From Pholiota molesta (lineage: Eukaryota > Basidiomycota > Agaricomycetes > Agaricales > Strophariaceae): a DNA stretch of 64,000 bases. The notes under the pieces were generated by a model, which worked only from the letters and a program-made list of their open reading frames with translations, was not told the origin of the DNA and did not search any database. The translations under genes and the position numbers were made by a program. Below are positions 35,327-48,740 of the stretch, in pieces. The stretch lies in NCBI GenBank assembly GCA_014925825.1, contig JACGCK010000004.1, forward strand, positions 806,001-870,000, given 5' to 3'. Positions within the stretch are counted from its first letter, which is position 1. The number at the start of each line of letters is the position of its first letter.

Positions 35327-37590
35327 TCAGCCACTTCTCCGGGAAGTTGACAAATTCTGCGACGGCTTCGTGTTGAAGAGGGGTAGCGAGACAGAATATC
35401 GCTTTGTAAGCCCACGAAGCTTACTGTATGTTGTGCTTCGTGTAGATGGCTGCCTTTTCATCCCTTCATTATTGCTGTTATTATTGGATAGCTCCAAGCG
35501 CGCGGATGAAGTGATTGACGTCGTCGTTTGTGGCGGTGAAGATGTAGGCGTAGGCATGGTGGGAGGAATGACTTGCGAGATCTGTGGTTTGACGGCGTCC
35601 ACATTCATCCACATGGAGGGTATGCTCTTGGATGGATCCTTGGGCCGTTGGCGGGCAGGAACAGTGGATGAATTATAGATAGCTGCGAAACTTTGCGCCG
35701 CGGGTGGTGTTCGAGGGACAAGCTGGATTTCCGATGCTGAAGGACTCTGATTCTTAAGGCGAACATACAGATCGTCTGCGGCACGTCCTCGGTACGCATC
35801 TGGGGCGAAGCCAGAGCGTTCGGCGCCTGTGCAAACGCTATCCAGGCTGACCTGCCGCCGTAGCGAAGGGCCGGTACGCGGCAAATCAAACGAGGACAAT
35901 AAGACGGATGATGCGTTCGCGGCTGTGGCGTTTATAACACCGTTGAAAGTCGTGAACTGGAGCGGCAGCTCTGGTACAGGGGGCTGCTCCTCATGCGGTG
36001 TCCGAGCACGTCCGCTGCTTTGTTTACGAGCATGTCCGGTGTTCAGACGCAGGCTGCTCTGAGACGCGCGTTGACTCCGCTTCTTCGCAGCATGCACCGA
36101 AGACGTGTGGGTAGTGTCTGCAGTCCAGCTGCTCTTCCGGCTGCGTCCGCTCTTAGCACTGCGGGTGCTGCGTGTGCTCCGAATACTGACTGTATCGGGA
36201 ACGTCCGTGGCCTCTGTTTCCTTTGCCTTGAGGTGGACTTGTGGGGGGAACGTAAACTGAGGAGATGACGGGGATGCTGGAGAAAGGGGTGTTTTAGGAG
36301 TGGTAGAGGAAGGCGTAGATGTAAATGTCAACAGGGTAGGCGTCATTGGCATCGGAATTGACGATCTGCGATTGAGTGTTGGAGATTTAGGGACAGGGAC
36401 AATTTCAGCGGTTTCGATGATTGCTACTGTATCATCTTCAGCAATAGCTGCTTCATAGTCGTCCAATTCCCCAGCTATTTTCTCGGCTTCTTTCCATGCA
36501 TCTTCTAGTTCAGCTTCGAGCTGCTTTATGCGACCGTTTGCAGCCTTTAGATCCGAGGTTCGCCTTGCATAGCTCGCGTTCAACTTCCCACATATCAGAT
36601 AATTAAACAATTATGAAACATTTAAGATGTGAAACAACGTACTTTGCGTAATGCAATAGCCAATGCGCCCCCCCAATGGATGTCAATCAATTTGTTAATT
36701 TGTGCTGCTTGGTCATTAATACTTATGACCTCTTCCAGATTTTGTTCGCATTCTGTTATCGTCTCAACCAGCTGAGAGGTTAGTCTAGAAACAACCTTTA
36801 CACCGTCGTCACCATCTTTTTGATGTGCCAAATTAGTGGAATTGAGGGCGTGGAACAGCATGGTTCTTCGCTGCACGAGAAAGCGGTATCTTGACTGTCT
36901 TTGCGCTTTGATTTCGTCCAACCTTTCCAGCTCAGCGGGAAGGATGACATCCAAGTTTTCAACAGTGAGCAAGCGAATAAACGACTCTCGAGCTGACGCC
37001 CTTATAGCTCTCGAAACTATTTCTTGCAGCTCCCTGGAGTCGAGAGTCCCTAAACACCCATATTAGACCAATGGAAAATAAGATAATAGTACTTAAATCA
37101 TACAAACAGCTGCCTCCATCGGTAAGCCTTTCCACTGAACAGTTGTTGTCTGAAACTTGACTGGCGGAGGAGGAATTAACTTTGGAGGAGGAAGGACCGG
37201 GACAACCTTTACTTCTGAAATTGGGGCAGAGTGGGGATCTCTAGATGTGTCGACGGTATCGACATCTGGAAGGTATGCAGGAGCCGACTCTGGCGATGAT
37301 GTTTCCTCCTCCAAGATTGCAAGGCTTGGCGACCTCTGGGATGACGCGATCGAGGGCTCCGGTGAATTTGATACAAAACTTGGTGACGCTGTCGTTGGTA
37401 TTGGGACATCCGGCGCTCCAAACTCTGACAGGTTTAAGCCAGTCGAAGGCGGGGACGTGATGCCATTCTCTAGAATCCGAGACGCTCTGAAGCTACTTTG
37501 CCGGGTTCTCGGGCCTAGGGGTGCTATCTGAGGGCGGTTTAAGAATGTACTGGATCGAACTGCGCTCCGAACACTGGCAGATTCTGACAT
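35327..37590 (-). CDS. Coiled-coil protein of unknown function
   Basis: I do not recognise this protein. It reads without frameshift from MSESASVRSAVRSSTF at 37590 through a Ser/Pro-rich region with a poly-Pro patch (VLPPPKLIPPPPVKF). A helical part follows (ELQEIVSRAIRASARESFIR, LLTVENLDVILPAELERLDE, ECEQNLEEVISINDQAAQIN, then LKAANGRIKQLEAELEDAWK), which looks like a coiled coil of about 200 residues. The long disordered C-terminal half has SIRSTRSTRSAKSGRSRKSS-type repeats and ends LSTSRRSG. Total length is about 700 residues. The order of helical centre and Ser-rich tail suggests a cytoskeletal or cortical scaffold, but that is only inference. Three exons are evident. Confidence 0.7.
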
Positions 37591-38851
37591 GATCTAGTTC
37601 CAGGTGAGAGGTGAGCGGTGATATGGTTTCGATGGAGGAAGACAGGCCGAGACGGGGATGCAACGGTGTTGGCCTCTTTGGTTTGGGGGGAAGGCGAGAG
37701 AGAGCTTGTCGTTAGAAAAGGTGGCGAAAGAGTGTGGGGGATGTGGCAAAGCTCAGTTGTGCGAATGCGCCACGAATAGACCGTAGGTATATAGATATTA
37801 CTTAGAAAAGAGAAAACGAGAGAAATGTGCTGGTGAGAACTTGATCCAGTGCCACACAGGCGCGTCGTGGGAATCAAACTCACAACATCCATTTGGATAG
37901 GGGCACAGTGGTACCGTACCGGTACAGCCCTCCACAGTCCAGATCTCCCGAATCCACCATTGCTCCTATTTATTCTTATAGATTTCCAACTTGTCCTACA
38001 TAAGTACTTTTCATTCAAAGTCAAGTCAGCCCTCATTATCAATTTGCCTGAAACTATTTCTAAAGTTGACAGTGGATACTATGAGATAATATGTCAATTA
38101 GAAAGTGCTCCAGACAATTACAATTTTAAATGATAATGAACTCAGGAACGAAATGGACGGATCACGACGAGTAATTTGCGGGGTATTTGATGTTGGCAGT
38201 GTCTCCCGACTCTCCTCGTTTGCTCTCGTTTGTTGTACGGCCGAAACTGTATACATAGTGTATAGCTCCCAGTGCCCATATCTTGCATAGTATTAATAAG
38301 GACGAATCACCTTTTTAAAGTCATAAACACGCCGTATGTTTTCTACTTCTTCGGCTAACTTCATTCGTAATAAAATCATGAAATTGGCCTGAAAACGAAG
38401 TCCGCTGCCAACCATTTATTACAGTTAATAGTCCTTAAAAAGGTAATAAGTAAGTAGAATTTGAGTAGTCCTTCACTGTGCGCTGGAGTTTGCCGAAAAA
38501 CATCGGTGTTAGCCGACGCATAAACAGAACGTCTGTAATTTCAGACCTGCAACAACCTCAATTCTTTTGCTATATCGCTGCTCAATCAATTATCTGCTCA
38601 TATCTTTGGCAGAATCACGAAGAAATCGGCGACGCCGGGATGGCTCATAGCTGACTCACCCAAGCATCGGGCTGACTGAGAATCAGCATCACGTTATGAC
38701 TCACGGACTCGGGGTATAGTAACTGGTGCCAGTGGCATGCCTCATAATTCCTTTCTTCAAGTACTGCGTTCGAAACGCTACGCAACCATCTCACTCCGAC
38801 TCTCCTGCTCGAAATCATCTTTCGCAGCATTTGGCCAGCATTCACAAGAAT
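37591..38851. promoter_or_regulatory. Divergent intergenic region of 1.26 kb
   Basis: This lies between the coiled-coil gene (leftward) and the UBL-WLM gene (rightward). It holds a palindrome-like GTACCGTACCGGTAC stretch near 37911, a tRNA TPsiC-arm-like patch on the minus strand near 37880, and a weak 10-bp inverted repeat (ACCTTTTTAA near 38310, TTAAAAAGGT near 38433). None makes a complete element. Confidence 0.4.
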
Positions 38852-39957
38852 ATGGCCAGCGATTCCATCTCATTTACTGTGAGCTTCCGCGGTAAATCGC
38901 ACAGGCTTTCACTATCGCCGAACACCACTCTCACTGCGCTCCACGCACAACTCGAAGAATTGACCGAAGTTCCTCCATCACTTCAGAAGCTTCTCTACAA
39001 AGGCAAAAGGCAAACAGAAGGGGATGATGATGCAGGCACGCTCCTGCAGGCCGGAATCAAGGATGGAATGAAGATCCAGATGCTAGGAACAACAACGAAG
39101 GATCTGGATGGAATGAAAGCCATCGAGAACGAGAACCAACGGCGAGAACGAATTATGAGGGAACGAGCTCTGAAAACACCTGTAAAGGTGAGTATTGCCT
39201 ATAGCTCTTGTAAGTATTTGAGTGCTGATACCATTAATATTAGCTACGGTCAACTGGTTCAGGCCCTGTATCGTCCTTTTCGTCGTCTTCTTCAGCTTCA
39301 TTACAATACCGCTTTCATGATGTCAAGCCCCTACCCCATCTTCCCAATCCCGACTCTGCATTAAATCTATTACGACGTCTAGCAGAGGACCCGGCGATCA
39401 AAAACATTATGCAGAAGCACGAATTCACAGTCGGTCTTCTGACGGAACTCGCACCGCATGAACACCCAGAGTTACTTGGTTTGAACGAAAATGCAGGGCA
39501 GGCCATTAAACTCCGTATAAGAACGGATAGATACGATGGTTTTCGGCTATATACTGAAGTGCGGCGAGTTCTATGCCATGAGCTGACGCACAATGTCTGG
39601 GGAGACCATGATGAAAATGTGAGTACTTCATGTTATTTGTTCAACTGACTTAGACTGATAGATTTATAGTTCAAAGCTCTAAATTCTAAACTCAACCGTG
39701 AAGTTGCAGAATTTGAGAAGGCCACCACAAACGGCACCCACTATCTTTCAGGTGGGCCTGGCTATGACGTATACCAGCCCTCATCGGAATTGGAGGCAGA
39801 AGCGCAAACTTATACCCTCGGTGGACCCTCGCCTGTTCCTGTATCCACAGCTTATGAATCCCAAGAGGATCGTCGAAGGAGGATTTTGGAGGCCACGATG
39901 AACCGGTTACGCAGAGAGGAGGAAGAGATTGAACATTCGTGTGGGACAGGTCATTAA
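38852..39957 (+). CDS. Ubiquitin-like/WLM-domain metalloprotease (Wss1-related)
   Basis: The N-terminus (residues about 5-75) is a ubiquitin-like fold: ISFTVSFRGKSHRLSLSPNT, LYKGKRQTEGDDDAGTLLQA, GIKDGMKIQMLGTT. After a helical linker comes the WLM domain: PDSALNLLRRLAEDPAIKNI, MQKHEFTVGLLTELAPHEHP, LGLNENAGQAIKLRIRT, and the zinc site HELTHNVWGDHDENF with the third metal ligand in GDHD. The C-terminus carries Pro-Ser text and a charged helix (RRRRILEATMNRLRREEEE). Wss1-type enzymes cleave DNA-protein crosslinks and SUMO/ubiquitin-linked proteins in the nucleus. The UBL-WLM arrangement is known from fission yeast and plants, where the UBL is thought to bind Cdc48 or the proteasome. Introns follow TPVK and DHDEN; no frameshift was seen. 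Confidence 0.88.
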
Positions 39958-40225
39958 AATGCTTCATACCCAGCTGGTATTTGCGTACATGTAAATATAT
40001 CTTATTCATGCTATCATATTTCAGTATAATACCAAATTTTCTGGAGACTTGATGTTGACTTCATGTGCGGTGCTGAGCGTCATTCGTCAAATTACCATAT
40101 TAGGTGAACTAATAATGGCGCCCCTGAAATTCAAACTTATGGTTCATAACAACTTACCTTGTTTCCACCACGTACTTACCACATACCCCGCATATAACAT
40201 CCATCCAAAACTTGTAAACCAAGCA

Positions 40226-41174
40226 ATGTCCACTCTCAACTCAAACTTGAAGCAGTCAAGACTGGACTTCAGTGTAGGCAAACGGACTACCTCAAATAAC
40301 AAGAATGGAAAGCCATCTCAAACACCGCCGATACCCGTTGAAATCACCAAGAAGAAACCATCGGGAAAGACCGAGGCTGTAGAGACAGATGACTACGAAG
40401 ACTTCATCTTGCCAAGCAGTGACGAAGAGAGGGAGTATTCTGAGGAGGCTCCCAGCCCCGAGACCTCCAAACCAACTGGGAAAAAGGATGCTCCAACCCC
40501 GGCCGGACGTGCGACGCGTGCATCTACAAAGAATAATGCAAAGAAAACACCCAAGGAGAAAGAGGAGGTTTCGGATGACCTAGAGAAACCTAGGGTTTCC
40601 CGCACTTCCAAGGCCAACATCCAACCAGAGACAATTGCCACGAAGAAGAGTGCAGCCGGGGCTGCTCCAATCGCGGAATCGAAGGAGTCTCTTCTCGAGC
40701 TGAAAATCAAGGATCCAAAATGGACAAAACATTATGCTGAGGTCAAGAAAAAGATGGGTCTTCCTCCTAGTAAGTGTATCACTTTGTATTTGACGAAAAG
40801 TGGTCGTCGCTCACAAATGTCTATTTGCCTCAGTCCACGGTGAAACACAAAATAGGATACATGAGATACTCCGCGTCTTCGACAAGTAGGTCTAGTTTCG
40901 CACTATACATGCTTTCTGTATAGCTGAATCTGCTTATTTTACGTAGCTCATACGAATATGGACCTTGTGTCGGCGTTACCAGATTAGAGCGATGGAATCG
41001 AGCCAAAGCTCTTGGTCTTAACCCCCCAAAGGAGGCACGCTCTAATATTTGTTTTATTGGCAAAGTTGTTGATCTTTTCCGATTAATCTGATATAGGTGG
41101 AGGAAATACTCAATACGAAACAAGGGTCAACTATGCCTGAATATTCTCAGTCAGTGTTTTATGGGGAGGTCTAA
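40226..41174 (+). CDS. CDM1: DNA polymerase delta small subunit (POLD4/Cdm1)
   Basis: The C-terminal third is diagnostic: a short NSYEYGPCVGVTRLERWNRA segment, then KALGLNPPKE joined to VEEILNTKQG, ending SVFYGEV. This is the POLD4 signature (YGPC..G.TRL.RW.RA..LGL.PP..V). The first 180 residues are disordered and Lys/Glu-rich, starting MSTLNSNLKQSRLDFSVGKR, where QSRLDF resembles a partial PCNA-interacting motif. POLD4/Cdm1 stabilises polymerase delta at the replication fork and is non-essential in fission yeast. Introns follow GLPP, RVFD and PPKE. The open frame upstream has several in-frame ATGs, but 40226 best fits the family start. No frameshift was seen. Confidence 0.85.
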
Positions 41175-42078
41175 TTTTTGTCGCTTGGTTATACTTGTTC
41201 CTCTATTGTGGGCTTGTTGTATTCTGGTATGTGATCCACCTTTCTGAAGCTTATTGGCTCATTTTTTTGGATAGCTCATCTGTGATATGCGCGATTTTGT
41301 TGTGTCCTTAATATGAATTTCTAAGTTGCTGCATTTGTAAACTGCTTACGGGAAGGAATTGTTATATATTTGTTGATCCATTCTTCTATTCTCGTCGAAA
41401 CTATGCGTTGTGAGCAGACGGAATGAGAATCCATATCAGGTGCGCACCAAGTAATGCTCATTTGTCCCCCATGACTTAAATGAATTGCTATTCGGGAACA
41501 AGTACTATAGCTTCAGATTGACATAAGTACGAATCCGTGGTTGTCCATGGCATCAAGATTCATTTGAACCACTTAGTGAAGACTTTCGAATCTCTTCTCA
41601 ACCTCTTGCCAGCCTTCATGTCAAGCTTACACCCTGCAGATTCCATTCTAGATGAAACAGTTCTCTCCTTGAGCTTCGGCAATGCCACCATTCATACAAA
41701 TCATTATGGAAGTTGGAATGCGAACATCACAAATCACGGTCCACAGCTTACAAGCTACAACCAAACTGATACTTGTATTCCCTTGCAATCCCAGCCTACT
41801 CAGCTAGAGAAGGGATATTTGGGAACTTAGGTAATCACAAATCACGAAGAACCCCGACACCGTGGTGAACAACAATCCGTATTTGGTGTTCGCCAGTTTA
41901 TGGCACGTCTGCTAACTCCATGAGAGGATCAAGCGATGCTCTGTCTGCTGTGGATCATCCTCGAAAAATCAATACCCTGATATTGGGACCGTTCGCTTAA
42001 AAGGAAGTCACCTGCGATAAAGCCTTTTGACCCCCATCATCTTAGATCGCGACCCCCTGTTTTGCTGAGACCTTCCAA
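41175..42078. other. Intergenic region of 0.9 kb upstream of the flavin monooxygenase gene
   Basis: This is the likely promoter of the monooxygenase. A 97-codon open frame at 41537-41830 has no recognised content and I do not call it. No repeat or RNA gene was seen. Confidence 0.45.
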
Positions 42079-44660
<2,582 letters not shown>

Positions 44661-44865
44661 TAGGAAGGGAAAACTGCTGGTATATCATATGTGAATAAGA
44701 GGGGCTGAATTGTATATTGTACAATGAATATAATTGGAATAAAGGACGGGAATTCATAAGTATAAATAACAACCTGAAAACATAATGCAATGAAGGAAGC
44801 GAAACAAGTGACACAGGTTTGAAGTTATTGAAACCATCTCGCAAGAGGATCATCCTGGGATCATC

Positions 44866-47745
44866 TCATTTGCGTGCCTTCGTAATAGCTGGAGCATCAG
44901 CACTATTGATGAGCACCCTCCTCGCACCTCCACCAGCGATCGGAGGGACAGGTGGTTTAAGCGACGATGTTCGCGACGCACGGGACGTCGTCGCCGTAGA
45001 TGTCGTTGCAGACGCAGGCTTGACAGATGCCTTGGCCACAGGCTTACTTGAATTTACCGTTGCAGCCATCTTACGGGGTACAGATGCACCAGCGTTCGCA
45101 GGAGAAATTTTGCCCGACTTGCCAGGTGGAACTTTCTTCGAATTATTGTTCTCTTTCTCGCTCACGGCTGACGTTCGCGCTCGTGGGCCCGGGTCAGCCC
45201 TTGCCTTTCCTTTTTCAGCCGCAGTAAACCCTTTCTTCGCGTTAGGATCAGGATAAAATACTGGCGTGCGTCCGAAAATTGGCTGCGCCGGTGGAGGGGC
45301 AACAACGTTGGGCTCGACTTTCTTCTCCTGCAGCGGTGTTTCCGGAGGAGAATCAATTCCAAGCTCAGTCGCAGACATCCTTGCCTGAGATGGCTGCTGG
45401 ATTATAGGAGCATTTGTTATGTAGCCCAAGCCCCCGTCGTCAAGTTCTTCTGGGACGGACTCCAGCGGCCCAGAGGTTGGAGAAACATCACTGTCCATAG
45501 TCAAACCGTTCGCAGGGGTTAATGGTGAATCAGCTAACATGAGAATGCGACTCAAAGGGCTTGGTTTGGCGGGTGAATACGCATGCACCATGCGCATGGC
45601 AAAAGGCTTGGCGACTGGGAACGGTCGTTTCGCAGCAGGGGGCGTAGTGGGCGCCAGCAAATTAGAACCTGAACCTGAAGACGGCGGTGATGTTTCTGGA
45701 GAATATGTCGGTGCTGTTGCTTCTGGGCTTGGCGGCGAGTCAGGTACTGGAAGGGCTGGAACGGTTGGCAGGGATGCTCGAGGTGATGGAGGAGGGAGTA
45801 CAAAGGAGGTAGGAAGAAGAGAACTCGCCGAGGGAGCCAGCGATTTAGTCAAAGAGAATGAAGGAGCAAGAATAGGTGGCATGTATTCTGTTTCGTAGGA
45901 TAATACACCCTTGACGGGCGATGCCAGCGACCGCCGCGAGACGCGGTGTGCCTTGCGGCCACTGCCAGCTTTCCCAACGCATACATTCTTCGCAGGAGAT
46001 CTCCGCGGGGAGTGCGGTGGTTTTGGGAACGAGTTTTGAAGTGCCTTCTGGGGTGACTTATGCGGTGATTTTTTGGGGGATAACATGAAGGCTGATGTAG
46101 ACGGCCTAATGGGCGAAGCAGGAGCTGGCGTTGGTGGAAATTCGGTAAGCATCATTTCAACTTGCCAAGCCCGTTTCTCGTCAAGGAACTTTAAGCGTTC
46201 CGCCTGCGGCAAAGAGTCAGTCCAGATATTTTGAGGCGCTTAAATTATGGACAAACTTACTTCGAGGGCGGCTTTCTCTTTTCCAAATGCTATTGCGGCG
46301 TCGGTGAATTTCTGACGCTCCATGTCAAGCTCTTTTCTAAGTTTATCCAGTCTATCTTTTGCTTCATCTTGGAGTGGACCTGACATGAGTTCTACACTCA
46401 TATCATTTATTTCTCCGGTTGAGATTCGATGATCTTCTGCGAACTTGTCAAACATAGCTTGAGTCTCTGCTACGTGGGCTAGTGACTGTTTCTGAGATCG
46501 TTCTGTTGTTTTGATGAGTATTTTGGAAGTCCAAATCGTAGTCATACACGTACCAAGCTCTTCCTTGAGGTTTGTAATTATGGTTTGCAGGCGTTCAATT
46601 TCGCCTTCGGGTACTTGAGAGACGGGCTTGGTATCAGAAGGTATCGGCCGAGAAAGTTCTGATAGTGTATTGCGCAACTCTTCGAGCACCGCCGACAGTT
46701 TATCGCTAGCAGCATCAGAAGGTGCCAGAGGAAATAGGGTGGATAGTGACATAGGGATTGGCTTTGCAACGGGTCAGAAGCTTTTTTATGCAAGAGATAT
46801 TCGAAACGTACTTCGTCAAGCTCCTGTTCGTTAGAAAGCTTGCACCTCGCTTGGTACAATATGCTTTGTAGTTCATTGACCGCACGAACAAGCAGTTTAC
46901 GCAGAAGCAAATTCTCGTCCCCAAGCTGGGCGCGAGCTTGCTCAGCCTGTTCAAGAGCAATATCAAGGAAGCTCCGCCCTCTATCGAGCACTTCAGATCC
47001 ATCAAGGATAGCGGTATTTGCACAGCGAATACCACTGGCGGCGGCAGACACTTTACTTTGTATATCTGCCAACTTCTGCCATTTGTCCATTGTGCGTTCA
47101 ATTTCTTTGTCCTTCTTCTTCAACTCGACCTGATGCGTAGCGCGGACTCCTTGAAGCAGGGTCCTTGTGCGTTGCAGCTCGGCAGAAGTTTGCTTATGGG
47201 CATTCTCGGATGCTTGAAGACTCTTCACTGAAGCACTAAAGCGGACATGTATGGTCAGTATTTCCGACGCTTGAATGATGTCTCAACGTACGCTAGTTTT
47301 GATTTATGCAAATTCATCTCCCTTTCTGCGTTGGCGGATTTATCACTGGCCGCGCGATACATTGACGACATGCGCTCATGGTCGTAGGAGAGAGTACGAA
47401 GTTTCGTTGTGAGATCTTCTGTCCGCGACAGATCATCCTGGAACGATATGAGCACATCGGCAGCATATATCAGGACAGTAACAAAAAATTACATACCATC
47501 CTTTGGCTGAGCATTGTAACTAGACATTTCACTATTCGATTGGACTCATCCTTGGAGACGCCGGTGAGCGATAGGCCAGGCGATGGTACATAACCATGAG
47601 CAACTAGCTGAGAGTTGACAAAGTCAAGGCTAGAAGTCGAATCCATAGACGAGTCATAGGTTCCATTGTAGAACGGAGAGTCGAGATTCGAGAGAGACGG
47701 AGAGTTTGTATCCCAGTGCACCAGCTTCTTGGGTGTTGCCGTCAT
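44866..47745 (-). CDS. ADIP/SSX2IP (Msd1)-like coiled-coil protein
   Basis: The N-terminus reads MTATPKKLVHWDTNSPSLSN, then FVNSQLVAHGYVPSPGLSL, SKDESNRIVKCLVTMLSQRM, DDLSRTEDLTTKLRTLSYDH and NAEREMNLHKSKLA, which is the ADIP domain profile (residues about 50-170). Long coiled coils follow (VELKKKDKEIERTMDKWQKL, LEQAEQARAQLGDENLLLRK, EIERLQTIITNLKEELG, KDRLDKLRKELDMERQKF-like). The C-terminal 450 residues are disordered with SPKKSPHKSPQK-type proline-directed sites and a basic end (GGGARRVLINSADAP). Fission yeast Msd1 and human SSX2IP anchor microtubule minus ends at the spindle pole or centrosome, and I infer a similar role. At least five introns are present. A transposable element lies 56 bp upstream of the start codon. 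Confidence 0.82.
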
Positions 47746-47792
47746 TGCTGAAGCGCTGCAAGACGACGCAGGAGCTCAAACCCTTGAAGTTG

Positions 47793-47801
47793 AACACAGA
47801 A
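47793..47801. repeat. Target-site duplication, left copy (AACACAGAA)
   Basis: Nine bases are identical to 48406-48414 and directly abut the left inverted repeat. Confidence 0.88.
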
Positions 47802-48012
47802 AGCGGAAGCTATTCACCCAGTAGATTTGTCGGATCACGTGACAATTTCACGACTTGCCGTCGTAGATTGTATTTTCAATATAACAGATATCGTGTGTTA
47901 GCATGATGGTAAGTTGATGTGGTTTAATGTTTTTTGGTTCCCGGAGATCAAGTGTTCGATTCTTGGCCAGTCCCATTTCAATTTTCAAGTTCATTCATTT
48001 CTTTTTACATAT

Positions 48013-48166
48013 GTTGTATCTATTTACTGTCGGGCTATTTCTTTAGGGTTCGGTTTAGGAAGTTTAGGGTGTTAGGGCTTAGGGATTAGTGGTTTAGGAT
48101 TTAGTGGTTTAGGATTTAATGTTTAGGGCTGAGTTATCATATCTATGGCGCGCGCAGCGCGCCTTG
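48013..48166. repeat. TTAGGG-rich internal block, copy 1
   Basis: This block starts near GTTGTATCTATTTACTGTCG, carries five TTAGGG units separated by short spacers, and ends in a GC-rich perfect hairpin at 48147-48163 (7-bp stem, 3-base loop). It is repeated with changes at 48174-48313. Confidence 0.85.
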
Positions 48167-48173
48167 TTTGTTA

Positions 48174-48313
48174 GAATCTGAATCTCTTTACCGTCTGGCT
48201 ATTCTTTTAGGGTTCGGTTTAGGAAGGTTAGGGTGTTAGGGCTTAGGGTTTGGTGGTCAGGATTTAATGTTTAGGGTTGAGTATCATATCATTGGCGCGC
48301 TGCGCGCCCCTTG
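48174..48313. repeat. TTAGGG-rich internal block, copy 2
   Basis: This is a direct repeat of 48013-48166 with a small deletion (one GGTTTAGGATTTAGT-like unit fewer). It again holds five TTAGGG units and ends in a GC-rich hairpin at 48294-48308 (7-bp stem, 1-base loop). Confidence 0.85.
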
Positions 48314-48405
48314 TTTTAGTTAGAATCGATTCGAATTTCGCGCACCAGAAGTTCCCGCGCGAGGTCACGTGATCCGACAAATCTGCTGGGTGAATAGCTT
48401 TCACT

Positions 48406-48414
48406 AACACAGAA
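48406..48414. repeat. Target-site duplication, right copy (AACACAGAA)
   Basis: Nine bases are identical to 47793-47801 and directly abut the right inverted repeat. Confidence 0.88.
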
Positions 48415-48740
48415 CAGCGCGTCAGATCTCATCACGTGGTCGCGCCTCTTTACGCTAGCTGCACGTGCCACCTCATTTATTTTGGCGCGTCAATTAACTC
48501 CCCAAGACTCCTCCAATATCAGTGAAATCAAACATTCTTTGTGCAAAATGATATGAAAACAGAAACGACATCCAAATCACGACAAAGTAATTTCAAAACA
48601 TTATTGCATGAAAGCGAGCGACAAAACGACAGAAAATGATCAATGTCCAAAATGTTCCAAGACTCCGCGAGTTATTGTTGCACGATTTCCGAGACAAATC
48701 CACAAGCAGAAATGACAGGCTTCCTGACAGGGGCCATCCT
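48415..48740. other. Intergenic stretch right of the transposon
   Basis: About 325 bases lie between the element and the stop of the WG-repeat protein gene. It includes ATCACGTGGTCGCGCC near 48430, a CACGTG-type site. Nothing else is recognisable. Confidence 0.4.

Larger units (their letters stand above)
47802..48405. mobile_element. Non-autonomous TIR DNA transposon, Mutator-like by its 9-bp TSD
   Basis: Terminal inverted repeats of 42 bp lie at 47802-47843 (starting AGCGGAAGCTATTCACCC) and 48364-48405 (reverse complement starting AGTGAAAGCTATTCACCC). They differ at three positions. Each end abuts a perfect 9-bp direct repeat, AACACAGAA, at 47793-47801 and 48406-48414, which I take as the target-site duplication. 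The 604-bp body has no plausible coding frame. Nine-to-eleven-base duplications are typical of Mutator-like elements; hAT elements make eight. Class assignment is inference. The body holds two TTAGGG-rich blocks, two GC hairpins and tRNA-promoter-like boxes. The near identity of the ends suggests a fairly recent insertion. Confidence 0.88.

Noticed and set aside
37850..37925. tRNA-like patch (GAGTTTGATTCCC on the minus strand, GGCACAGTGGTAC on the plus strand)
   Set aside because: The B-box-like and A-box-like parts lie on opposite strands and no acceptor stem forms.
38309..38443. Inverted pair ACCTTTTTAA / TTAAAAAGGT as a possible small transposon
   Set aside because: It is only ten AT-rich bases with no target duplication, so it is expected by chance.
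41537..41830. 97-codon plus-strand frame before the monooxygenase
   Set aside because: It has no recognised content or supporting splice context; length is compatible with chance.
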